From contig OY482846.1 of NCBI GenBank assembly GCA_960531495.1, forward strand, positions 44,192,223 to 44,256,222: a stretch of 64,000 nucleotides of DNA. The letters are read 5' to 3'. Within the stretch, counting starts at the first letter, position 1. Every line of letters begins with the position of its first letter. Positions 10,885 to 22,664 of the stretch are shown here, piece after piece. The translations under genes were made by a program, and so were the position numbers. The notes below the pieces were generated by a model. That model made no database searches and was not told the DNA's origin. It worked only from the letters and a program-made list of their open reading frames with translations. The stretch is from Zeus faber. Its lineage: Eukaryota; Chordata; Actinopteri; Zeiformes; Zeidae.

Positions 10885-11028
10885 CTCTCGGCAGCAGGTG
10901 TTGGGAGTGCTGAGGCGGCCGACCTCCTCTTGGCAAAGAAGTTCTCCTTGGTGACGAGGCGGGTGGTGCCCCCCTCCTGCTGGGCCTTCGCCAGCGATGT
11001 CTGGGCCACGTCTTCCTTGTCCAGGTAC
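10885..11028 (-). CDS. zranb3: ZRANB3 exon, linker after substrate-recognition domain
   Basis: It encodes residues 614-662: [17 protein letters not shown], then [17 protein letters not shown], matching human YITKEDVA and RLITKES. The acceptor is CCCCCCCAG. The 3' border is uncertain. I place it at GAGAG|GTGGGG (10885). A second GT site with the same phase exists at AAGAGGAG|GTCGGC (exon end 10924); using it would drop 13 codons ([13 protein letters not shown] plus the split codon). The downstream intron opens with a G-rich simple repeat. Transcript data would settle which site is used. Confidence 0.85.
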
Positions 11029-12089
11029 CTGGGGGGGAGAGCAAGAGAGCGAGAGAGAGCGAGAGGAGGTGTAATGGAGATATTTCACACCTTGTTTAAC
11101 CTTCCTACATAATGAAGACAACAGTGTTGTCTTCGTTTTGTTGTTTTGCAGCAGCGAAGGCCTAGGTGTTGACAGTGGGCGGATCCGCACGGATGGGGTA
11201 CGCTTGAAGCGGATGACACCAAGACCGCTCCAAAGAAAAACAGTTTGCGAGCTTGTTTTTTTCCGTTTTTAATACAACCTCCAGAGTTGCCGCCGGCGTG
11301 CCGCGAATGAGCCAAGATGGAAATAGTTATGGCACTCAAGCCTGGTTCCAGGAACGCATGGGAGAAGGGCTAGAGCGTGACACCACCCAAACGTGTCAAA
11401 GCCAAAGTAGATCATATTTGGTTGACAACGGGCATAATACCCTGTCATTACAATAAAATGTCGATAAAAAGTGTTTGAAAAAAAGTCTGGTTTCTAGGAG
11501 ACTGAGACCCCAAAAACGAGATCCCAACACGGAAAAGTCAAATTGATAATTTGTGCTCCAACTACCTTCAAGTACCATCGACAGTGGTTGCAGCTTTTAC
11601 TAAAGCTAATTCGCTGTTTTGCATCGTTTGTGTTAATGATTTGTACATCTTTATATATCTGACTATTTCTGTTTCGTATTTTTTGGCTATTTGTATATAT
11701 ATTTGATGATACAATTTTTATCCTTATTCAATATTTGAACTTCATTTTATTCTCCATTTTTCCGAACTCTGCACCTGGCGGAATAAAGTGATTCTGATTA
11801 ATTTCTTTGAGCGGAATATGTAACTTTTTTTTTAAGGGCGCAGCAGTCCTTTAATGCTCTCACCAGGAGAAGGATCAGAAAGCGTGTCATGTATTAATGG
11901 AAACACTTCATGAGTGAGTTAGCGTGTGACGGCTACCGGCCGGCCTCCAAATTTCTCGCCATTCGCCGTCTGACACGTCGCTCGATAACAGCTAATGGTG
12001 TGTAATGGCTCAATTCGTGAACTTATTTTGAGGCCGAGTTGCGAGTAGAAATGAGGGAAAAAAATTAAATAAAGCACACGCACAGATGC

Positions 12090-12142
<53 letters not shown>

Positions 12143-13132
12143 GTATCAAGAAAAATCAATAACTGAGAAAGCTCAGAGGCCTACAGCAAATACGGGGGAC
12201 AAAAAAATGGAGCGTTTACCGTGTAGAACAATTGTGACACACTTAAGTGCAAGACCTGTTTCACTAATAACGGAGTGATGAGACCGAAACTGGAGGTTAA
12301 GTGGAGGTAAACGGTGACGTGAAAAATGCTGCTCTCGGTTTCTCTCATCAGCTTCGGTCCTGATCGACGAGGACAAGGGGAGAAGAGGAGGGGAGGAGAT
12401 AAGATAAGGGAGAAGAGGGGAGACGGGTGCAACCTCAAAGGGGAGGAGAGGATTCTCTGGGAGACAGGAGGAGGAAGCAGTCAGATGGGCCCTCCACCAC
12501 CAGAGGAGCAAACTCTCTCCCCCCTCCCCACTCCTCCACTTCAAAACAGCCATCACAGAGAGGGTGGATGAAAGGCATTTTCACCTCCGCGTGTGTGCAC
12601 AGGTGTACACGTATGCGCGTGTCATGGGAAGTCTGACACGGTTATTTTCTTAATGGTCCCCTACCCTCCAATAAAAAAGCGAATCTATTTAGATTTGATT
12701 GCCTCCGCCCGCCCGCCGCCCGCCACACGCACAAAGCTCCCCCCCAAACATCCTTCGCCACGAGCTGAAACCTGAATACGGGAAAAAAAACCAATAAACA
12801 AAACCTGAGGCTGAGAGGAAACAAAAAGGACACGCCTCCTGCGAGTTTGGGCTTTGATATTATTTCGGAGGCTGCGGGGAAATCGGGGAGAATTGCATTA
12901 GGTCTGGAGTGGCTGAAAAGCGATCGTCCCCGCAGCGGCCCCCTGCTGGGGGCTGGAGGGCGCTGCGGCCTGATTGGTTCTGATTGGAGAATAAATCAGA
13001 CGCGTGTCAAATCAAGCCGCGCACGCCGCCTCCCACTCGCCCCCTGATTAGGTTCCACGCAAATGAGCTGCCCAGCTGGCTGAGTCACATGCTGACGAAC
13101 ACGTGTGTCTGTGGATTCCGAGTTTCACTGCA
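11029..13132. other. Intron stretch without a recognised gene
   Basis: Next to the exon is a CT-rich tract on the ZRANB3 strand. A (CA)n run lies at 12095-12140. Positions 12310-12560 are purine-rich. No conserved frame was seen. Confidence 0.55.
12095..12140. repeat. (CA)n microsatellite
   Basis: About 23 CA units following a CACG-rich lead-in. Confidence 0.96.
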
Positions 13133-13222
13133 TATTACATTACATTTCACTGCATATATGTATGGAAGTATGTATATGTATGTGACAAATAAAAATCTTG
13201 AATCTTGAATCTTGAATCTTGA
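13133..13222 (+). mobile_element. Jockey/CR1-group LINE 3' tail
   Basis: A short 3' end with TATGTATGTGACAAATAAAA followed by four TCTTGAA repeats. The same end recurs at 28549 and, inverted, at 13909. Only the last 90 bp are present, a strongly 5'-truncated insertion. Confidence 0.85.
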
Positions 13223-13695
13223 GTAACATTCTTTCGCATTTTTTTTTTCTTTTTTTTTTTTTTGTCAAATACGCGCAAATCGACAGAAACTTCGATATAG
13301 ACGACGTCCAATTCAAAGACATAAGAGCGTGGTCCTGGCCTGAAGACAGATCAGTGGGAGGAATAAAAGTAAAAATACCTTGACACATAATTCTGGTAGA
13401 AGTGAAAGTAACATATTGAGACGTTTTTACTTAAGTAAAAGCAGAAACGTTTAAAAGCAAGTGCACTATATTTCCCCGAAATGTACTTAAAGTATAATAA
13501 AAAAAGGACTCATCATACCCACAGCCCTGAGACTACGATGCTTAAGTACTTAAGTAGTAACTTTTTTTTCTGCAGATGAGTGCACATGGACATTCTTACT
13601 ACAATTTACAAGGAAACAGTACTGGTGGCGTCCTAGTTATTTACACGTGCATGGAGATCCTGAATCACGGATGAGGCCCTGGCGGCGGCACCCAC

Positions 13696-13838
13696 CTCTT
13701 GGTGCTGGAGTGCGGGCGTCGGGCGGCAGCCAGCGCCTCCAGGCCGAGCACCGGGCTGCGGAAGAGGAGGCTGCTGCGACGCAACAGCCGCTGCTTCATG
13801 GCCGTCAGGGCGCTCCAGTCCCGCACGAAGCGCAGCAC
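13696..13838 (-). CDS. zranb3: ZRANB3 exon, end of substrate-recognition domain
   Basis: It encodes residues 567-614: VLRFVRDWSALTAMKQR, then LLFRSPVLGLEALAAARR, closely like human ILRFVREWSSLTAMKQR and LFCSPILALEEI. This is the C-terminal part of the SRD, which in the human protein recognises forked DNA and is required for the nuclease activity. The acceptor is CATGCCCAG, the donor AAGAG|GTGGGTG, phase 0 to 2. The exon is GC-rich compared with its AT-rich surroundings. Confidence 0.95.
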
Positions 13839-13908
13839 CTGGGCATGGAATGTTCAATCCAATTATTAAATTTATTTTGAATTTCGGCTTCTTTATTTTG
13901 TGTAATTT

Positions 13909-14335
13909 CAAGATTCAAGATTCAAGATTTTTATTCGTCACTTACATATACATGCTTTCATATATATATATGCAGTGAAATGTCATGCAACGCACCCGGT
14001 GACACAATATGTCCTAGGAAAATTTTCTAATAGCCCAAGTAACTGACTCCTACAACGTAATACAGTAAGTCGAATACTTATAGAATAAAATAAAAATATA
14101 TAGAATACAATAAAATACAATAAAAATAAAATAAAATACAATAAAAATAAAATGAAATAAAATGAAATAGATAGAGGGAATATGCTTATGTATATGGAAT
14201 AGGCAATTATGTATATACAGATATGTGCATTAAAGTGGCATGTGAATAAAGTGAGGTAGTGTTTGGGATAATACAGCACAGTATACAACAGTACGGCGCA
14301 GCAATACGGCATCACGAACAACCCTGAACAGTGAC
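13909..14335 (-). mobile_element. Jockey/CR1-group LINE 3' UTR copy
   Basis: It starts with inverted TTCAAGA repeats and runs through GCAACGCACCCGGTGACAC to the CAGTACGGCGCAGCAATAC phrase. The same sequence flanks the L2 insertion at 56691-57660. At 14240-14262 it preserves the uninterrupted site (CATGTGAATAAAGTGAGG) that is split by the L2 copy there. No coding part remains. Confidence 0.85.
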
Positions 14336-16330
14336 TGCAGGCTTTACCATTTTCTAGTTACCAAAGTTTCAGACCGAGACAACAGGTGATTAGCCACTCG
14401 GAAACCAAAGAGCCCTATGGATTGGCTTCTTTGCATCACCTGTTGTCAGCCAATGAGGCCTCACGAAAAAGCTGTCGAATCCATCATACCATAGTCATTC
14501 ATATCATACGACAATAAAAAACAACAACAAACCACACAGTCTTAATTTCCCCCCTGCTTGTTCATTTTTTGTATTAAATTACCATTGCCCTCTAAACAAA
14601 TTACAAATTCTATTCCCTCTATTTCAACTTGCATGGAGTCCAGGCCTGCAACAAACACATTTGCGTACGTTGTTTGCGCATATACGCATCCGCACGCACG
14701 CGCACGCACGCAGGCGGATACGAGAAAATACAATTTTCCACACGACTGGCCCAAACTTATCCAACCAAACAGTGTTGTGTCATTAGGTGCAAGTGGGAGA
14801 TCAGCGAAGCTCCGAGATTGGAGATCTGCAGAGTTACTCCCGGGCGCCCCCTCCTCCAAAAAAATAAAAATAATAAAAAAATAAAAACCCTCGGAGGAAA
14901 AACTCTCCCGGCAAAGTGAACGTATGCAGTCTGAAGCATCGTGGGGCGGATGGAAAATGTACAGAGCAGTGAAGGTGCGACGCGTCCGGTAAGTTTACTT
15001 CTGCCGGGAGGAAAAAAATAGCGTGGTCTCGAAAGTGAGCTCATTGGGCGGGGTTATTCTACCCGGTACCACGCAAAGGAAATACCATCGGGCTGCTTTA
15101 TTCACTGCTTGCTGAAAAAAAACTCTGCAGAATGAATAACTTCACGGAAATAATAACAGATGGGGTTTTCAAAATCAATCATCTCACTGTTATTGTAACA
15201 AAAATATTGGCATTCCACCAAAGATAAGAACTTCACACCGAATGTGTAATTGCACCCAACCGTTGGATTCACCCCCTAGGGGCTGTTGGATGAACTGCGT
15301 CTGGGTTTCGCATCACAGAGTATGTCAAGGGAAATAGGAGGGCTGATTGGATATTTACCGGTTAAGCAGGAACTTTAAAACTGCCTTAATATAGAGTTAA
15401 CAAAGCGCGAACAAAAATAAAGAATAAACACAATTCACCGACAGAACATAATAAGAGATTTATACTGAGAGACAGTGTATGTGGTGACATCCAAGGTTAA
15501 CGTTAATAATGTCATTACTGTGACTTATTCACCTAGTTTTAAACCCAGCTCCAATAAAAAAACTTAACTGACGTCACATGTCAATAGTGTAGGGTCGGAC
15601 TGAAAGTTGTGGTAAATGTAGAACAACTTTAACGCATCCCAGAGCCTTGAACAGACGTGCAAATTCAGCACTCCCCATAGCGATTAATGGAATTCTGGTT
15701 TGTTCTGGTTGTTTGTCTGATTGGGTGTGGAGCAGGCTTTAATGTGTCCTTTTCTTTTTAGCCGAGACGGAAACGTTTTTATTTCAACGCAATATATATT
15801 TCACTCATTATATAAAAAAAGTTTGAGCGTTCGAAAAAATGATATATATATATATAATAGAAGCTTTTAATGAGCCGATCAATTTGGGAAGTTTAGACAA
15901 TCATCAAGCTTGTTCTCTGAATTGCCTTCTATAACATTTGATTTAAAACGGGTGCTATTTCCTTTAAAGACAAATACTGGCTTTACATCAAAGATCGACA
16001 TCGGCCTGAAAATCGTGGGTTGAATGTGCTCCTTGGGTCAAGGTGAGTTTAAATGCCAGTACATCACCACCCACCTACACAAATACAGACATGCCTCTTA
16101 TTGATTGCGATGGACACACTGAGGTCTAAAAACAGCCTTTGAGCGATGCATGCTGGACAGAGCATCGATCCACAGAACAACAATAACGGATTGCATGAGT
16201 TTAACATTTAACTCTGTGTTTGTGTGGTCATTTGAGGCGATCATTCATTCCTCTCTCGCTCTCTCTCTCTCTGTCTCTCTCCCTCTCTCTTCTTTATTCA
16301 TCAACTTTTGTCTTAATTTGGCGGTCAGCC
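14336..16330. other. Intron stretch without a recognised gene
   Basis: AT-rich sequence with a short (TA)n at 15843-15856 and a CT-rich patch at 16250-16290 just before the Tx1-type LINE. No domain-bearing frame was found. Confidence 0.5.
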
Positions 16331-16339
16331 GGGCACCGA

Positions 16340-18660
16340 CTCTGTCCCTATGGCACGGAACGCGGGTCCAGTCGATCCCCGGTGTGAGTGTGGAGCGGGT
16401 CCTGGACTCTGTGGCCCCGGGACGTCGGGTCCAAGAACCTGTTTTTCGCTGCTAGAATGAGCGGGCAGTCGATTTTGTGAAGCAGGAGCGCTTCGTGGCC
16501 CAAATGGTGGAGAGCGGAGTCACAGTGGACGACCCGTTTGTGCAGGTGTCGCCGCTGGTGCGGCCCTCCACCAGGGTGGTGGCCCCATTCATCTCCAATG
16601 AGGCAACCAGAGCGAGAGCCGCAACGCTTCGGTAAAATTGTAAGCCTGTTTAAAACAATCGCACTGGGGTGTAAAAAGGAGGAGCTGCAGCATGTGCAGT
16701 CCCTGCGGAGGCAGGTTCTCAGGCCGCTCAGCGCCTCGGAGCAGGAGCTGGACATCAGGTTCAGGGTCAAGCATGAAGAGGGTTACTACATGATTTATGG
16801 CAACTCGGGAAACATGAAGTGCTATGGTGAAGTACGGCACAAGAAGGCCGGGTGATTGCAGAGGTGGCGCGCTGCCGGGGAGCCAGCTGCCGGGGAGCCA
16901 GCTGCCGGGGAGCCAGCTGCCGGGGAGCCAGCTGCTGGGTACCCCCCAATCCGGGTGTGGGGGACACCCCGGCTCTGTGCCCCCCCCCGGACACCGGGGA
17001 GCACTTTATTTTAGCAGGGGACTGGAACGGCACTGTGGATTTTACTGTGGACAGGACTGGTGAGGAACCCCCCCCTTCAGTCCACCACCACCACTGTCTG
17101 CACTTCTCACACAGTTCAGTTTGGTTGATGCCTTGAGGATTTAACACCCTGACTCCAGGCAGTACACCTGGGTGAAGGGGTAGAGGGTGAGTGCAGCCAG
17201 GCTGGACAGGATCTATGTGTGCAAGGCCGTCAGCCTCAGGTTAGCACGGAGTTCTATCCCCCCGGTTGGTTATACAGATCACCATTTCATTTCTATTCAA
17301 CTTTGTTTTTTAGCCAAGAGGAGAAACATCCTAACACCAGATTTTACAGAACAGGTTCTTTTGTGATTGTTGTAAGGATTTTTGGGCTTTTTGGGGCACA
17401 AAGAAATAGGATTTTGAGTCCTTGAGCAAGTGGTGGGAAGTGGGGAAGGCCCAGATCCGGACTTTCTGCCAGCAGTACACTGCATACTGCACTACACACA
17501 CACACCAGCTAAGCACCGTGGAGACAGAGACTAAAAATATAGAAAACATGTCAATGTCAATTATTATATATAATTATTATGTCAATTAATGATAACGATG
17601 CTCCCAGCAGTTTTTTCTTTCATTTGGAAGGACTGCGGCCCAGAGGAAGCTGATGGCCTGCCTCAGTCTGCCCGACGGGACAGTGACCGCAGACCGGCAG
17701 AGATGTGGCGGTGGAGTTCTATGCTACCCCCTACAGGGCAGAGGACCGGGTGGAGGAATCCACCACACAGCTTCTTCAAGGGCTCCCTCAGCTGTGAGCT
17801 GAGGAGCGGGTCGCCCTGGATGCCCCCATCACCCTGGAGGAACTCACCGCTGCAGTGGGGCAGATGGCACTGGGCAAGGTGTATGGGCTTCCTGCTGAGT
17901 TTTTCAGACACTTCTGGAGCTGCCTGGGGCAGGACCTCATGGACGTCCTGCTGGAATGGGTGGGAAGGGGCTCCCTGGCGGCCTCCTGTCATCGGGCTGC
18001 CCTGTCTCTGCTGCCCAAGAAGGTAGACCTTGTGCTCCTCAAAAACTTGACGCCTGTAGCCCTCCTCTGTGCTGACAACAAGGTGCTCCCCAAAGTGCTG
18101 GCCAACAGGTTCAGAGAACACTTGCTGGTGGTACACAGAGACCAGGCCTACTGCATCCCTGACGGGGCCATCACTGACAATTTATTTTTAATGGGGGGCA
18201 TTTTTGACACTAAATTATATGATTCACTCAGGGTGTACTCTCACTGGATCAAGAGAAGGCTTTTCATCGGGTTGACCACTTTATTGGGGCATTGTGTATG
18301 GTCAAGGTGTCTGAGCCGTCCCATACCAGTAGGGAGGGGGATTAGCCAGGCCATCACAGTCTCAGCCTACGCCAACGACATCAGCGTCAGGCAGATGTTA
18401 TCTCACTCGTAGACCGCCTTTAAATCCCTCAGGGGGCCTCGTCTGCAAAAGTAAACTGGGAGAAGAGTGGGGCCCTGCAGGTGGGGGAATGGAAGGAGGG
18501 GGCACCCCCCCGGTCTGGGGAAGGGTAGGGATGAGAGTGCTAAGGGTGCATCTAGGCTCAGAGCAGTTTCAGGAGAAAAACTGCGAGGGTCTGCTGGAGA
18601 AGAGGAGGAGGAGATCAATTATTTTTTAGAGGGGCTGTCTGGACCATCATGATGAATGAC
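16340..18660 (+). mobile_element. Tx1-type LINE remnant
   Basis: ORF1-like region first: KIVSLFKTIALGCKKEELQH and EGYYMIYGNSGNMKCYGEVR, a nucleic-acid-binding protein with a damaged zinc knuckle. A 15-bp tandem repeat follows. The endonuclease part reads FILAGDWNGTVDFTVDRTGE and AARLDRIYVC, then YTDHH. The reverse transcriptase part includes QMALGKVYGLPAEFF, LLPKKVDL, KVLPKVLANRFREHL and AYCIPDGAITDNLFLMGGIF. A deletion then removes most of the palm, and the catalytic YADD reads YAND. Many frameshifts; inactive. Confidence 0.85.
16872..16935 (+). repeat. 15-bp minisatellite inside the Tx1-type LINE
   Basis: Four near-perfect copies of CTGCCGGGGAGCCAG. In one frame it encodes repeated LPGSQ; all three frames stay open. 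Confidence 0.9.
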
Positions 18661-19018
18661 GTGTTGCTGCTGCATTTTGGATTATTTATTTGTTTATGTA
18701 TTTCATTTTTGAATTTCTATTACGGAGAGGGAAAAATGTGACGGGAATACTTAATTTTGTTTGTTGCTTTTGTTACTGTCAACATGAAAATATGTTTCCT
18801 AAAAGGTTTCTCTCTCTCTCATTCTCTCTCCTCATATGAAGTATGACTTCATCTGTCACTACTTTTCCCCCACGTTCTTCAACATTGAAGTAGCTTTTAG
18901 CGAGCCACCTCGGTTAAAACCAAGAAAATACCCCCTTATTGTTAATTGACATCAAGGTAAGATTCACATACTATAATATCCAATAAAATGTCCATATACC
19001 GTTTGGTAGATTGCACGC

Positions 19019-19023
<5 letters not shown>

Positions 19024-19066
<43 letters not shown>
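19024..19066. repeat. (CA)n microsatellite forming a splice donor
   Basis: About 21 units. On the ZRANB3 strand this is (GT)n starting with the first intron base after ATACAG. Confidence 0.95.
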
Positions 19067-19068
<2 letters not shown>

Positions 19069-19171
19069 GTATTCTGTTTCCCTGACAGCGGCTCAGGGCC
19101 TCGGGCAGGTCGTCCCAGTTGTCCAGCTGGATGTCCAGAGGCACAAAGTTACAGTTTAACGGGACGTCATC
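19067..19171 (-). CDS. zranb3: ZRANB3 exon, middle of substrate-recognition domain
   Basis: It encodes residues 532-566: DDVPLNCNFVPLDIQLDNWD and DLPEALSRCQGNRIQ. Human reads MSCNFIPLDIKLDLWEDLP at this place. The acceptor is TTGTCTTTCAG. The exon ends ATACAG, and the 5' splice site is simply the first GT of a (GT)n microsatellite filling 19024-19066, so the intron begins GTGTGTGTGT. Phase 0 at both ends. Confidence 0.95.
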
Positions 19172-20994
19172 CTGAAAGACAAGAGACACAGATAAGGGCC
19201 AATCAGCCCGAGTTAGAAGACCTGGGGCCACTCTACTAGTTGTTGGACTAGTCCTTCACGACCTTAGTCTAGGACTTCCTAGTCTGGAACTCATTCATAG
19301 TAAATTAAGAAACGTCTCAGGAAGGCATTTCAAAATTCTGTGTTCACTCAAATAGGATTATCTTATCCCTGATGTAAATTAAACCCTGTCTGCGAAACCA
19401 CGCCCAAGTGTATCTGAAGTGTATTTGTAAAGATTGTATTTGTAAAGAGACACAGGACATTATTTCCATTAGGCCACTGTATTTTAGAGACAGTGAATCG
19501 TGCGCTTTGTGGAATGTGATCGTACACAAAGAATAATATAATAAGTATAATAGAATAATATAATAGTATAATCGAATAAATAATAAAAAGAATGCTGAAG
19601 TGCTTGATTTAACTTTCAACACACGCTCGCTTGTGTTAAATACTAGTGATACCCTGTTGATACCCACTGATACCAAAACGAGTGACGTGAGACAAACAAA
19701 CCGTGCACAGCGAACAGATCTCTGAAACAACTCAGGAATCGGGAGTCACTCCCGAAAATGAATCTGCTCTTTTCCGAAAAAAAATTACTGAGGATTACAT
19801 TCATGTGGGCGGAAAAAGGGCATAATTCATGTTGAATGTGACGAGAGTCAAATGGGTCCAATGAACGAGGAGTCGAACGATTGAACAATGTTTTGACCGA
19901 GTCATTCTTCTGGAACCGAATCTTAGACAGAAAAAAAAAAAAAAAAAAAAAGGAGCCAAATGTTTCATCACCAGTTGAAAGGCTGCGAATATAGACCATA
20001 AAACTCAGCCCCAACAGCCCTTTTAACACTTCCAGTATTTTTCTTATTGGCCGCTCCTGGTGACAAATCCTGTTTTGATTGTGCGTCGAGCGCTCTCCAT
20101 GTGAATTTCGAGGATTACCCCCCCCCCCCTGGGCTGACAGCTCCTTCAGTTTATAATCTAAGCAGCGGTGGCGGGGGTGGGGTGGCGGGGGTGGGCGCTT
20201 TTATCTCCCACGCCGGCTTTACCGCCCCGGCTGCACACCGCACATGACAGTCGCCGGTCGTGGCCAAGGTAATATCGTGGCGGTGATTAGATTCGGAGCT
20301 TTGTCTTCCGCTCATTTTAAACCCCTTCCCCGGACCTCCCCTCATCGCTTATCTGCGTTTCAGGATTTTGATCCCTAATGAATGAAACAAAGCGCGGGTC
20401 AGGCTTCCTCTAAGAACTAAAAGAGGGACATGGGGAGGGGGCTTCCTCCTCAATGCACTGAAATATGATGGCGATCCAGGATCCAGCATCGGGACGGCAG
20501 CGGAAATCAATTGGTTTTTAAGCGCATTGCAAAAAAAAAAAAAAAAATCTGTCAATGTTTTCTTTTAAATATGAGTGGAGGTTTCAGTGGATATTTCTTC
20601 TTAAAACCAGAGGCCAAATAATAAATAAATAAAATACTCTGCAGTGTTATGAATAGGTCTGCAAAACACTTGAGGCATCTGGAAATTTGAGGTTTCTTCC
20701 TAACCCTTGAAAAAGTTATTTAGTTGAATTCAAAGAAATCCCTCGAATGAACCATTTTCAATTCGATATTGTAGTTGAGTAGATATTTATTTCCTGGAAA
20801 GCTAGCTGAATGACCTTATATACACACAACTCTTGTACAGTCAGTTCATCTCAAAAGGAAATAAAAAAAATATCAATATTGAAAAAAAATGTAAATTAAG
20901 CCTTTGAAATTCTTACATTAGATTAAATGATGTCATTTATTGCTTTATGCATTGTTATTGCATTATATCAAATTCTTGCTTGTCGAATAAATAT

Positions 20995-21043
<49 letters not shown>

Positions 21044-21238
21044 TATATTTTAATTATAAATTGGCCTGAGCTGATCCAAGGCTGAACAAGCAAAAATAAA
21101 ATAAAAAAGAAAATAAATGGGAAAAAAATTAAAAAAGGTGAATTTGTCTAACTCGATTTGGTCAAAATCCCTTTCAGGAGCGCAATAGCAAACACAATCT
21201 GGACTTAAGACAAAAATAAATGACAGGGGGAACCTGTC

Positions 21239-21269
<31 letters not shown>

Positions 21270-21968
21270 CACAATGGGCAAAACAAAGCCACCGGAACAA
21301 TATGGGCCCAAGGGCACATGTTTTTGGGTGCTCCAGATCAAAGAGGACAAAAACAGATGGCTGTAGAGGTGGAGAACGACAAGGGGGTCGTTAATCCCGT
21401 GCTAAGCCGAGCGAGCGCAGAAAAGAAAGGACACTTTTGATTGATTCAATTGCGGCAGATTTGGTCTCCGTCGGCTCCCAAAGGGTTGAAAAATAAAAAA
21501 AATAAAAATAAACGAATCGGAAAATGAGCGCCAGTCATCATTTAAACATGGGGCCAAATTGTCATTGTGCTATTATACTGGTGTTTTAAATGATTAAACT
21601 GTGCCCGGTGGAACTTTGTGCTTTGCATTTGTTTTGGTTTGTAGACTTTTGAATCTGCTTAATTTCTGAACTTGCCTCATGTGTCCTTACATATGCTCAA
21701 CATCTCTGTTTTTGCCTTCGGTTGTTGTATGCGTTTCTTGTTGTATTGTAGCTATTTGTATTTCCATTGTTACTTGGTTTGCAATGTGTTTCTCTTAATG
21801 CTCCCTTCAGAAGCAAAATTGTTCTTGCGGGCCAACATACACACTGGCTAGCCAGTGAATATTACCATTTGCATATTCAAGAAACACCCCCTTCCAAACT
21901 AGTATTTGGACCTTGCATCAGCTTGTTTACTCAAAAACTTTCATTGTAGCTTTCATGTGTGCCAAAAT
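19172..21968. other. Intron stretch without a recognised gene
   Basis: AT-rich, with A runs near 19929-19950, 20530-20547 and 21239-21267 and a (TA)n run at 21001-21036. The GC-rich patch at 20040-20300 has only short open frames and no domain. Confidence 0.5.
21001..21036. repeat. (TA)n microsatellite
   Basis: About 18 TA units in AT-rich intron. Confidence 0.95.
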
Positions 21969-21971
21969 ATA

Positions 21972-22653
21972 CACCGATCAGCCACAACATTAAAACCACT
22001 GACAGGTGAAGTGAATGACATTGATCATCTTGTTCCAACGGCACCTGTCAAGGGGTGGGATATACGTACTAGGCAGCAAGTGAACAGTCAGTTCTTGGAG
22101 TTGATGTGTTGGAAGCAGGAAAAATGGTCAAGCATAAGGATCTCAGCCAATTTGACAAGGACCAAATTGTGATGGCCAGATGACTGTTAATGCAGCTGTG
22201 ATAGAAAGGTGTCAGAACACGCAGTGCATCACAGCTTGCTGTGTATGGGGCTGTGTAGCTGCAGACCGGTCAGAGTGTCCATGCTGAGCCCACCACTGAA
22301 AGCGCCTACAATGGACACGTGAGCGTCAGAACCGGACCATGGAGCAATGGAAGAAGGTGTCCTGGTCTGATGAATCACCTTTTATTTTACATCATGTGGA
22401 TGGGCGGGCGCGTGTGAGTCGTTTACCTGGGGAGAGATGATACTACTATGGGAAGAAGGCAAGCCGGCGGAGGCAGTGTGATGCTTTTGGAAATGTTCTG
22501 CTGGGAAACATTGGGTCCTGGTATTCATGTGGATGGTACTTTGACATGTACCATCTTCTTAAACATTGCTAGGCGAGTCAGAGCTGTTTTGGTGGCATGA
22601 GAGGGATCTACACAATATTAGTCAGGTGGTTTTAATGTTGTGGCTGATCGGTG
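21972..22653 (+). mobile_element. Tc1-like transposon (family A, copy 2), internally deleted
   Basis: The terminal inverted repeats are CACCGATCAGCCACAACATT on the left and AATGTTGTGGCTGATCGGTG on the right, flanked by TA. Between them the transposase region has at least two large deletions, so the element is about 0.7 kb. The surviving part contains CCATGGAGCAATGGAAGAAG. It cannot make transposase and would be non-autonomous. Confidence 0.93.
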
Positions 22654-22664
22654 TATACAGCATA

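Noticed and set aside
20047-20247. Plus-strand frame beginning MAAPGDKSCFDC
   Set aside because: The start resembles some protein N-termini by chance, but the rest is low-complexity Gly/Pro-rich sequence without a domain.
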